In this document: in pieces, positions 1-5,196 of the stretch
Layout: every line of letters starts with the position of its first letter
Position numbering within the stretch: position 1 is the first letter of the stretch
DNA from: Hyphomicrobiaceae bacterium
GTDB taxonomy: Bacteria > Pseudomonadota > Alphaproteobacteria > Rhizobiales > Hyphomicrobiaceae
Assembly (NCBI GenBank): GCA_020442225.1
Contig: JAGRKR010000493.1
Location: 1 to 5,196, forward strand
Length of the DNA: 5,196 nt
Reading direction: 5' to 3'
Notes under the pieces: model-generated
Databases searched by the model: none
The model's input: only the letters and a program-made list of their open reading frames with translations
What the model was told of the DNA's origin: nothing
Position numbers and translations under genes: made by a program

Positions 1-204
1 CTCGCCCATCGCGCCAAGCTCGACAACAACGCCGATCTCGCCAAGTTCGCGGGCACGCTCGAGAAGGTGTGCATCGACACGGTCGAGTCCGGCTTCATGA
101 CCAAGGACCTGGCCCTGTTGGTCGGCCCGAGCCAGACATGGCTCTCGACGACCGGCTTCCTCGACAAGATCGACGAGAACCTGAAGACGGCGATGTCCGC
201 CTGA
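1..204 (+). CDS. icd: NADP-dependent isocitrate dehydrogenase, C-terminal end (5' truncated by window)
   Basis: The last 67 codons of a reading frame that enters from the left edge and stops at TGA 202-204. Visible landmarks are an Ala-His-Arg-Ala-Lys-Leu-Asp start, the segment CIDTVESGFMTKDLALL (about residues 24-40) and a Trp-Leu-Ser-Thr-Thr-Gly-Phe-Leu stretch near the end. These match the C-terminal helical part of the homodimeric NADP-dependent isocitrate dehydrogenase of the eukaryote-like subfamily carried by alphaproteobacteria, which is normally just over 400 residues, so roughly five sixths of the gene lies outside. The enzyme is cytoplasmic and oxidatively decarboxylates isocitrate to 2-oxoglutarate with NADP in the TCA cycle. 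The active-site region is not in view, so catalytic residues cannot be checked. A strong hairpin begins 24 bases after the stop, so the gene probably ends its transcript here. The family call is based on remembered sequence similarity and is confident. Confidence 0.93.
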   Translation, partial: LAHRAKLDNNADLAKFAGTLEKVCIDTVESGFMTKDLALLVGPSQTWLSTTGFLDKIDENLKTAMSA

Positions 205-228
205 AGCGGGCCGCCACGGACGCGACGC

Positions 229-258
229 GAAGGGTCGGGCGGCAACGCCCGGCCCTTC
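229..258 (+). terminator. Probable icd terminator hairpin
   Basis: A 13-bp stem (229-241 with 246-258) is closed by a GCAA tetraloop (242-245). All pairs are Watson-Crick except one T-G wobble (235 with 252). It begins 24 bases after the icd stop codon. There is no real T-tract downstream, only the mixed stretch TCGTTCTC, which is usual for GC-rich alphaproteobacteria. Placement, stem strength and loop type support transcription termination or 3'-end protection of the icd mRNA. Termination itself is inferred. Confidence 0.7.
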
Positions 259-583
259 ACTCGTTCTCGGACGGCGGATTCGGCCCAGGTCTGCATTCGC
301 CCCCTCGACCAGCCGCAACGACGCGTTGACCTGCTTGTGGCTCGCCCCGCGCCTGCGCGCCCGCTCCCGGCGTAGCCACGACCGCACGCGCGATGCGCTC
401 TCGCAACAGGGAGCGTGAGACGAGAGGCCCGACAGGGTTCTGGCTCTCGCACGTGACCGACAGATCGAGGGCCGGGCCGGAGTGCTCGGCCCCTCGCATT
501 TGGGGTGGTGCATCCGGTCTCGATCATTACCATGGGGCCAGACCGACGACGGGGCTCCGTCACCACGCCGCGCCTGGATGCAC
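259..583. other. Intergenic region with no supported gene
   Basis: About 325 bases between the icd hairpin and the ribosome binding site of the next gene. The open frames crossing it on both strands are rich in Arg, Gly, Pro and Ala, lack a credible ribosome binding site and show no recognisable domain, so I treat them as chance frames of GC-rich DNA. It does hold inverted repeats: a clear one at 466-496 and a weaker CGAGAG/CTCTCG pair at 421-426 and 444-449. The promoter of the downstream gene should lie here, but no good -35/-10 pair stands out. A TACCAT at 528-533 is the best -10-like element and has no well-spaced -35. Confidence 0.6.
466..496. repeat. GC-rich inverted repeat (hairpin) upstream of exported-protein gene
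   Basis: The left arm contains overlapping copies of GGGCCG (469-474 and 474-479), and either can pair with CGGCCC at 487-492. In the first register, adding CGA (466-468) with TCG (494-496) gives a 9-bp stem with one bulged C at 493. In the second, the inner 6 bp have a 7-nt loop, and 4 outer pairs lie beyond a 4-nt bulge. It sits about 100 bases upstream of the ATG at 598. It could be part of a 5' leader, a terminator of some upstream transcript, or simply GC-rich self-complementarity. No function is shown. Confidence 0.35.
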
Positions 584-590
584 AAGGAGG
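584..590 (+). promoter_or_regulatory. Ribosome binding site that fixes the start at 598
   Basis: AAGGAGG lies 7 bases before ATG 598-600, a near-perfect anti-Shine-Dalgarno match at good spacing. The same frame is also open from a GTG at 505, but that start has no comparable site and would put 31 extra residues ahead of the signal peptide. The site therefore decides the start. Confidence 0.85.
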
Positions 591-597
591 GAAACGC

Positions 598-2166
598 ATG
601 ACACGTCGCGCCAGCGACACCCTACGAGCACGACGACTCTTGCCGGATCTGCCGTCCGCCCTGTGTGCACTCGCACTGCTGGCCGCCAGCGCCTCTCTCG
701 CAACCGCCGCGCCACCCGAGATCGACCTCGACAAGCTCGGCGGCACCTGGAACATCGCCATCGTCACCGAAGATCGCTCCCACGCCTTGCGGCCCGGTCT
801 CAGGAAGAGGCTGTGGAAGGACACCTTCACGTTTCGCAAGCGCGACGCCAGGACCGTGGTCGCAACCCGCAAGTCAGACGATGCCCGCCGCAACGGCGGG
901 AGTGTCGAGCTGATCCTGGAGAAGACGCGCAGCGAACAGCATCTGCGCCTCAGCTCGAACGTCGCAAAACTGCGCGAGATTTTCCCGGCCTATGCCATCA
1001 CGCCGGTTGCAGAAATCCCGCCGGCGACGATTTTCAAGGGAGACAATCTGTACTTCATCCGCTTCCTGCCCGGCCCGCCCGGAGCTCGCGGCGATTTCCA
1101 GCGGATGACCTTCCTGGAGTTCTGCAACGGACCTGCACTGACCATGGCCGCCAGCGCCCGTTCGGAGCTTGCTGTCGCGGCCCGACTGAAGCAGAAGGCG
1201 CCCCGCTTCTTCAAGACCTATGACGACTCGATCGCCGCCATGTTCGGCCTCTTTCGTGACGATGTCAGCCAGCGCGCCCTCGGCCGCCCCTTCAGCCAGA
1301 TGTCGCGCGAGGAGCAGGAGGATGTCGTCGGCCGGCTGCAGGTCTGCGCCATTTTTCATGACGATCCCGCCGTGAGCGAGCCGCTGGGCATCGCCCTGTT
1401 CCGCGCTTTCAGCAACTCCCATGTCAGGGGCACGCTCAAGATGCGGTCGACCCGGTTCAGAGACCCCTCGCTCGCGCTGAAGCGGCACCCGGCCATCATC
1501 GGAAGCCTGCTGGCGAGGGAGCGCGAGGCGCGTGCCCAACTGGACAGGACCGTTCCAAAAGCACCGCGCCCGAGCACGCTCGACGAGGCGCGGAAGCTCG
1601 AGCAGGACCTGCGGGCCGGCATGGACCGCGTGGCGCCCTCGTTCGTGCAGGAGCGCGCCATCCTGGCCGCCTCCGCGATCCAGGCGCTGGAGGAACGGCA
1701 GAGGCGCGCCCGGGAGGAGGAGCGGGAGCGCACGGGGCCACCCCTGTCGGAACGAGACCTGCTCCTGCAGGCCGCGCAGAGATTTTTCCTCGCCAACTGC
1801 AACCGAATCTTCCTGGCGCTCCGCGCTGCCAAGCATGGAAACGGCCAGGGTCTGCTGGCGATTGCCAGCACATCCGCCATTGGACCGAAAGACGGCTTCT
1901 GCGTCACGGAATCGGCGATGCTGATCGGTCGCTTCCAGATCGACCGTGCGGAGCAGGTGCGCTGCCGGGGCGCTGCGCTGCAGGAGTGCGAGTGGACCGC
2001 CTACTTCTACTGCAGCGAACGCCTCAATCCGAAATTCGGCTTCTCGCCCGGGACCAGGGACCTGGACATCCGGTGCGCCGTCATACGCCGCCTGCCTGTC
2101 CCGATGAAGGGGCGTTTCACCGTCAAGTCGAAGCGACGCTGGGACGCCATCAGCCTGGCCTGGTAA
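598..2166 (+). CDS. Exported protein of unknown function, 522 residues, eight cysteines in mature part
   Basis: I do not recognise a family. The start is chosen from the AAGGAGG at 584-590. Residues 1-38 form a Sec-type signal peptide: an Arg-rich n-region (R3, R4, R10, R12, R13), a hydrophobic core at about 21-34, and an Ala-Thr-Ala-Ala cleavage region near 35-38. Cys23 lies in the core without a proper lipobox, so a lipoprotein is unlikely. Residues 46-160 look beta-rich and open with LGGTWNIAIV, whose Gly-x-Trp (49-51) recalls the first lipocalin-type motif; this is only a resemblance. Residues 190-400 look helical, with a charged stretch at 364-378 (EERQRRAREEERER) that may be a long helix or coiled coil. 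The C-terminal part holds six of the eight mature cysteines (176, 250, 401, 435, 456, 464, 472, 493), an even number compatible with disulfides in the periplasm. It appears monocistronic: icd ends upstream behind a terminator-like hairpin and the next gene is convergent. Periplasmic or secreted location is inferred; function is unknown. Confidence 0.85.
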   Translation: MTRRASDTLRARRLLPDLPSALCALALLAASASLATAAPPEIDLDKLGGTWNIAIVTEDRSHALRPGLRKRLWKDTFTFRKRDARTVVATRKSDDARRNGGSVELILEKTRSEQHLRLSSNVAKLREIFPAYAITPVAEIPPATIFKGDNLYFIRFLPGPPGARGDFQRMTFLEFCNGPALTMAASARSELAVAARLKQKAPRFFKTYDDSIAAMFGLFRDDVSQRALGRPFSQMSREEQEDVVGRLQVCAIFHDDPAVSEPLGIALFRAFSNSHVRGTLKMRSTRFRDPSLALKRHPAIIGSLLAREREARAQLDRTVPKAPRPSTLDEARKLEQDLRAGMDRVAPSFVQERAILAASAIQALEERQRRAREEERERTGPPLSERDLLLQAAQRFFLANCNRIFLALRAAKHGNGQGLLAIASTSAIGPKDGFCVTESAMLIGRFQIDRAEQVRCRGAALQECEWTAYFYCSERLNPKFGFSPGTRDLDIRCAVIRRLPVPMKGRFTVKSKRRWDAISLAW

Positions 2167-2186
2167 GGCGCGGCATGGCCGAGGGA

Positions 2187-2215
2187 GCCTGCGCCCGGAG
2201 CTGCGGGGCGCGGGC
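2187..2215 (+). terminator. Possible terminator of the exported-protein gene
   Basis: A 10-bp GC stem (2187-2196 with 2206-2215, one T-G wobble at 2190/2212) has a 9-nt loop and begins 20 bases after the TAA stop at 2164-2166. It lies in the 132-bp gap between two convergent genes, where a terminator is expected. There is no T-tract, so support is position and stem only. Confidence 0.4.
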
Positions 2216-2241
2216 CCATCTCCCGCGACGAGGAGAACGAC

Positions 2242-2264
2242 CGGGACCGCGCGACACGCTCCCG
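2242..2264. terminator. Second hairpin in the convergent intergenic gap, possibly bidirectional
   Basis: CGGGA (2242-2246) pairs with TCCCG (2260-2264). An inner GCG/CGC pair (2249-2251 with 2257-2259) follows after a two-base bulge. On the plus strand it is followed by the pyrimidine-rich TCTCTTG, and on the minus strand by GTCGTTCTCC. This fits a weak terminator serving both converging transcripts, but the stem is short and imperfect. Confidence 0.3.
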
Positions 2265-2298
2265 TCTCTTGTGCATCCGGGGGCGGCGCGCCTGCGCG

Positions 2299-3126
2299 TC
2301 ACCAGAAGACGTTGGGATTGCGGATGGGCTCGCCCCTGCCGAGAGCCTTGAACCCCTCGAGCTGGCGCTTGACCCACCAGATCACGGCAAAGACCATGAC
2401 CAGCGCCCCGACGCCGAACGGCATGGTCCAAGTGGCGATCACGAACAGGATGAACCCGAGCCCGAACGTCCTTACCTGCCAGCGGAAATGCGTGGCGAGC
2501 CATTCCGGCTTGGCCTCCCGATTGCCGAGCGCCACAAGGAGCCCGAGGATCGGCAGCACCGGAATGAAGAACAGCAGGTTCAGAATGTAGGCCACCTGCG
2601 CCGCGCCGAACACGGCTGGGGGAGCGCCCGACGGCACCTTGGAGGGCCAGGGAAACGGGCTCGGGCCGTTGCCCGTCCCGCTCGGCGGCCAGGGGGACGG
2701 CCACTCGGCCTCTCCGGCAGGTGCCTCGCGCTCCGGCTGGCGACCGGCGCGCGAGATGCCCTCGTCCTTGGGCCAGGGCCGCTCCGCAGGCTGCGATGGC
2801 GGTGCCTCGATCCGAGGCGCTCTGTGCTTGCCGGTACGGGGCGGCGGGGCCGGTGTGGCCGCCGGCGCTCTGACCGGCGCGCGGCGCTCGGCGCGCGACG
2901 CAGTCGCCGGCTTCCTCGTAGCGGTGGCAACCGAGGGCGCGGCCGCTCCCGCCTGCTCCAGCGTGCCGGCCGGGGTCCATTCGGCGGTCTTGCTGTTCCA
3001 GATGACATCGGTCGGCCTGACGCGCCCTTCGGCCTGCAGGCGCGTCCATTCGTCCTGCGAATACGGGCCCCACTGCTCCCCGTCGCGCGATAGAAACCAG
3101 ATCATGTCTCGGTCCGATGGACTCAT
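2299..3126 (-). CDS. GYF_2-like domain protein with proline-rich linker and C-terminal membrane domain
   Basis: A 275-residue protein. The start ATG at 3126 is chosen because GGAAGGGGAA lies just upstream; a TTG 33 bases earlier is open in frame but less likely. Residues 9-55 (IWFLSRDGEQWGPYSQDEW, then a Trp-Asn-Ser-Lys-x-x-x-Trp-Thr-Pro turn) match the bacterial GYF_2 (DUF4339) pattern: aromatic strand, Gly-Pro-Tyr, Leu-x-x-x-Gly-Arg-Val, and a final Trp-x-Pro. Residues 60-170 are a low-complexity Ala/Pro/Arg linker with Pro-rich stretches (83-112) and Trp-Pro repeats (142-143, 146-147, 160-161). The end holds two or three hydrophobic helices (about 178-200, 221-236, 237-252), with THFRWQVRTF (212-221) between the first two and GEPIRNP (265-271) near the terminus. 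This resembles the small DUF4870/Tic20-like membrane domains. GYF domains are known for binding proline-rich peptides; what this one binds is unknown. It lies 90 bp behind the channel gene on the same strand, so co-transcription is possible. The domain calls are from pattern recall. Confidence 0.85.
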   Translation of the reverse strand: MSPSDRDMIWFLSRDGEQWGPYSQDEWTRLQAEGRVRPTDVIWNSKTAEWTPAGTLEQAGAAAPSVATATRKPATASRAERRAPVRAPAATPAPPPRTGKHRAPRIEAPPSQPAERPWPKDEGISRAGRQPEREAPAGEAEWPSPWPPSGTGNGPSPFPWPSKVPSGAPPAVFGAAQVAYILNLLFFIPVLPILGLLVALGNREAKPEWLATHFRWQVRTFGLGFILFVIATWTMPFGVGALVMVFAVIWWVKRQLEGFKALGRGEPIRNPNVFW

Positions 3127-3130
3127 GGCG

Positions 3131-3140
3131 TTCCCCTTCC
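3131..3140 (-). promoter_or_regulatory. Ribosome binding site of the GYF_2 membrane protein gene
   Basis: Read on the minus strand, GGAAGGGGAA ends four bases before ATG 3126-3124, with its GGAAGGGG core six bases away. It is a purine-rich Shine-Dalgarno-like site. It supports the ATG at 3126 over the in-frame TTG at 3159, which would place this site inside the coding sequence. Confidence 0.6.
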
Positions 3141-3216
3141 AGGGCCAGCCTATTCGCAATTCCTTGACGAAGGGCGAACATGGAACCGCCCGCGCGCCTG
3201 CCTGCCCACCGCCCGT

Positions 3217-4413
3217 TCACTCCGCCGAAGGGCCGCCTGCCGCGTCCTTGGCCGGGTCGTGGCGCCGGCGTGAGGCCACTTCGCGCACCCGCTGCAGGAT
3301 GACGGGATGGCGGCGGGCCAGTCGCTCGAAGTCCTCGCGATCGAGGATCAGCAGGCGGCAGCGCGTCGCCGCCGTGACCGTGTGCGTGCGCGGCCGCCCT
3401 TCGAGCAGGGCCAACTCGCCGAAGAACTCCCCCTCGCCTAGTCGCACCTCTCCCTCGTCCGCCTCGACCAGGACCTCGCCTGACGCCAGGAAGAACATGC
3501 TGTTGCCGGGCTCGCCGACACGCACGATGACCGAGCCGCCCTCGTAGGTGCGCGAGTAGAGCAGCGTCATGATCTGTGCCACCGCCGCAGCATCGAAGCC
3601 TGCGAACACCGGAACACGCGCGACCAGGGACCAGGTGACGATGAAATCGCGCCGCGTCACCTCCTGGCTGAAACCCGTAGCGATGATACCGATCGGCAGC
3701 GCGAAGACCGCGAGCCCACAGAGCAGCATGAGGCCGGTGAAGACTTTGCCAAGCAGCGTCAGCGGCACCACGTCACCGTAGCCGACGGTGGTCAGCGTGA
3801 TGAGCGCCCACCAGAGACTGTCGGGGATCGTGCCGAAATGCTTCGGCTGCACGCTCCCCTCGATGAAATGCATCCCCGTGGCAGCCAGCAGCAGCAGGCA
3901 CACCATGATGATGAACGCACCGAACAGCGCCCCCCTCTCCGCAGCGATCACGCGTCCGAGCGACTGCAGCGCCGCCGAATAGCGTGCGATTTTGAGGAAG
4001 CGGAAGAGCCTGAGGATGCGCAGGAACGACAGATCGATAGGCAGGAACGGCTCGACATAGGCCGGCAGGAAGGCCAGTAGGTCGACGACCTGCATGGGGC
4101 GCGAAGCGAACTGGCTCCGTGCCCGCCACGGCGGCATATGGCTCAGGAACGGCAGCTCTACGCAGGCCCACAGCCGCAGCACGTACTCGATGGTGAACAC
4201 GGCCACCGAGAAGATCTCGAAGGCGATGAAGTAGTTTCCGTAGGTCGCGCGCACCCAGGGCACAGAGTCGACCACGAACGCCAGCACGTTGAGGCAGATC
4301 AGGACGATCAGACCGACGTTGACCGCGGTTGCTACGGGATCGCCGCCGATGCCGCCATCGAGGATCGCGTGGACGCGGCGACGCCACGTCCGGGGTTGTG
4401 ACACCTCACTCAT
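3217..4413 (-). CDS. Voltage-sensor potassium channel with cyclic-nucleotide-binding domain
   Basis: A 398-residue inner-membrane ion channel. Hydrophobic helices S1 (about 29-48), S2 (60-82, with Glu66 and Glu76), S3 (107-121, with Asp111) and S4 are visible. S4 carries a full positive ladder at every third residue: Arg132, Arg135, Arg138, Lys141, Arg144. S5 lies at about 160-180, then the pore helix and K+ selectivity filter TVGYGD (209-214), then S6 (222-246). After a short linker, residues about 270-378 form a cyclic-nucleotide-binding domain. Its phosphate-binding cassette, GEFFGELALLEGRPRTHT (328-345), contains the conserved Gly-Glu and an Arg342-Thr343 pair, followed by the B and C helices (359-384). 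The arrangement is that of bacterial MloK1-type and eukaryotic CNG/HCN channels. K+ selectivity and nucleotide binding follow from family motifs; gating mode is not shown. The ATG at 4413 has only a weak GGACGGG-like site ahead of it. aapJ ends 66 bp upstream and the GYF_2 gene starts 90 bp downstream, all on one strand. Confidence 0.94.
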   Translation of the reverse strand: MSEVSQPRTWRRRVHAILDGGIGGDPVATAVNVGLIVLICLNVLAFVVDSVPWVRATYGNYFIAFEIFSVAVFTIEYVLRLWACVELPFLSHMPPWRARSQFASRPMQVVDLLAFLPAYVEPFLPIDLSFLRILRLFRFLKIARYSAALQSLGRVIAAERGALFGAFIIMVCLLLLAATGMHFIEGSVQPKHFGTIPDSLWWALITLTTVGYGDVVPLTLLGKVFTGLMLLCGLAVFALPIGIIATGFSQEVTRRDFIVTWSLVARVPVFAGFDAAAVAQIMTLLYSRTYEGGSVIVRVGEPGNSMFFLASGEVLVEADEGEVRLGEGEFFGELALLEGRPRTHTVTAATRCRLLILDREDFERLARRHPVILQRVREVASRRRHDPAKDAAGGPSAE

Positions 4414-4479
4414 GGGCCCGTCCGCTCACGCGCTGCGCCGCGCCGCCGCAAGGCTGCCGCGTGCCCGGTCGCTCGCACC

Positions 4480-5196
4480 TCAGCGAATCGGCGGGGCATA
4501 CATGATGCCGCCCTTGTTCCAGAGTCTGTTGAGACCACGTGTGATCTTGAGGGGTGACTGGCTGCCGAGATGGCGCTCGAAGATCTCGCCATAGTTGCCG
4601 ACCTGCCTGACGATCTGTGCCGCCCAGTCGGCCGCCAGCCCGACGCGCTTGCCGAAGCTGCCCTCGAGGCCGAGGAAACGGCGGATCTCGGGGTTGGGTG
4701 TCGCGCGCATGCTCTCGACGTTCTGCGACGTCAGCCCCAACTCCTCCCCGTTGATGAGGGCGAAAAGCGTCCAGCGCACGATCGAGAACCAGCGTTCGTC
4801 ACCCTGCCGCACGACGGGGCCGAGCGGCTCCTTCGAGATAATCTCCGGCAGGATCATGTGCTGTTCAGGCGCCGCCAGTCGCAGGCGCTGCGCGGCAAGG
4901 CCGGAGGCGTCGGACGAGTAGACGTCGCAGCGCTTGGCCTCGTAGGCCTTCAGCACCTCGTCCGTCTTCTCGAAGGTCACGATCTCGTAGCGCATCTTTC
5001 GCGAGCGGAAGAAGTCGGCGATGTTGGCTTCTGTCGTCGTGCCGGCGTTGGTGCAGACGGACGCCCCGGTGAGCTCGCGTGCGCTCGTGACACCGAGCGC
5101 CTTCCGGACCATGAAGGCCTGGCCGTCGTAGTAGATGGTGCCGACGAAACGGATCCCCGACGCCGTGTCGCGGCCCATGGTCCAGGTGGTGTTGCG
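4480..5196 (-). CDS. aapJ: General L-amino-acid ABC transporter substrate-binding protein (5' truncated by window)
   Basis: The frame is open through the right edge (the first visible codons read Arg-Asn-Thr-Thr-Trp-Thr), so the ATG at 5178 is internal and the N-terminus, with its signal peptide, is missing. 238 residues are visible; the family is about 340 long. Hallmarks of AapJ/BztA are the RNTTWT segment, YYDGQAFMVRK, an Ala-Gly-Thr-Thr-Thr-Glu after Val-Cys-Thr-Asn, RCDVYSSDASGL, ILPEIISKEPLGPVVRQGD, TPNPEIRRFLG and the C-terminal LNRLWNKGGIMYAPP. The protein is periplasmic and delivers a broad range of L-amino acids to an AapQ/AapM permease with the AapP ATPase. The frame ends at TGA 4482-4480. 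The next gene downstream is a potassium channel, not aapQ, so the partner permease must be elsewhere, possibly upstream outside the window. The two cysteines (in the VCTN and RCDV segments) could form a disulfide. Confidence 0.93.
   Translation of the reverse strand, partial: RNTTWTMGRDTASGIRFVGTIYYDGQAFMVRKALGVTSARELTGASVCTNAGTTTEANIADFFRSRKMRYEIVTFEKTDEVLKAYEAKRCDVYSSDASGLAAQRLRLAAPEQHMILPEIISKEPLGPVVRQGDERWFSIVRWTLFALINGEELGLTSQNVESMRATPNPEIRRFLGLEGSFGKRVGLAADWAAQIVRQVGNYGEIFERHLGSQSPLKITRGLNRLWNKGGIMYAPPIR

Noticed and set aside
20..43. Cys23 of the exported protein (residue numbers) considered as a lipoprotein acylation site
   Set aside because: The residues before it are Ser-Ala-Leu, which do not fit a lipobox, and the hydrophobic core continues past it to an Ala-x-Ala type cleavage site.
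257..499. Minus-strand 80-residue open frame in the icd-downstream gap
   Set aside because: The composition is Gly/Ala/Pro/Arg-rich, there is no recognisable domain or good ribosome binding site, and it runs across the icd terminator hairpin. Kept as non-coding.
505..597. GTG start at 505 extending the exported protein by 31 residues
   Set aside because: No Shine-Dalgarno precedes it, and it would bury the signal peptide. ATG 598 has AAGGAGG at ideal spacing and is followed directly by the signal peptide.
393..1223. Long plus-strand open frame overlapping the start of the exported-protein gene
   Set aside because: It overlaps the well-supported 598-2166 gene in another frame, has no ribosome binding site, and its protein is Arg/Pro/His-rich low complexity typical of a shadow frame in GC-rich DNA.
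874..1836. 320-residue minus-strand open frame opposite the exported-protein gene
   Set aside because: It is antisense to a gene with a signal peptide and strong ribosome binding site. Its translation is low-complexity with no domain, so it is a mirror frame of GC-biased codons.
3127..3159. TTG start at 3159 for the GYF_2 membrane protein
   Set aside because: It adds 11 residues with no family resemblance and places the good GGAAGGGG site inside the gene. ATG 3126 is better supported.
2150..3220. 356-residue minus-strand open frame overlapping the GYF_2 gene in another frame
   Set aside because: Its product is Arg/Gly/Ala-rich with no membrane helices or motif, while the overlapping frame encodes clear GYF_2-like and membrane segments.
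4414..4479. Possible terminator between aapJ and the channel gene
   Set aside because: Only a short imperfect stem with a GCAA-like loop can be drawn (a C-T mismatch in the middle). It is not strong enough to call.

Overview
The window is GC-rich DNA whose genes look chromosomal and alphaproteobacterial, probably Hyphomicrobiales (Rhizobiales). The support is the C-terminus of an alphaproteobacterial-type NADP isocitrate dehydrogenase, a general L-amino-acid binding protein of the Aap type, and the family make-up of the other genes. Genus cannot be fixed from the sequence. There are no insertion sequences, integrases, tRNAs, rRNAs or CRISPR repeats, and I see no sign of recent transfer.

Layout. 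On the plus strand the window opens inside the 3' end of icd (1-204), followed by a 13-bp GCAA-loop hairpin that looks like its terminator. A gap of about 340 bases follows with no convincing gene. Then comes a 522-residue exported protein of unknown function (598-2166), with a strong Shine-Dalgarno, a signal peptide and eight cysteines in the mature part. A 132-bp convergent intergenic stretch with two hairpins separates it from three genes on the minus strand. In transcription order these are the truncated aapJ (5196-4480), a six-helix voltage-sensor potassium channel with a C-terminal cyclic-nucleotide-binding domain (4413-3217), and a 275-residue protein joining a GYF_2-like domain, a proline-rich linker and a small membrane domain (3126-2299).

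How the genes relate. icd is a housekeeping TCA-cycle gene. The three minus-strand genes are co-oriented with gaps of 66 and 90 bp, so they could be co-transcribed, but no shared pathway is evident. The unusual point is that aapJ is followed by an ion channel rather than by the aapQMP permease and ATPase genes. The least understood genes are the exported 522-residue protein and the GYF_2 membrane protein. I do not see a recognisable defence, toxin-antitoxin, secretion or biosynthetic system here; the findings are modest gene-level curiosities.
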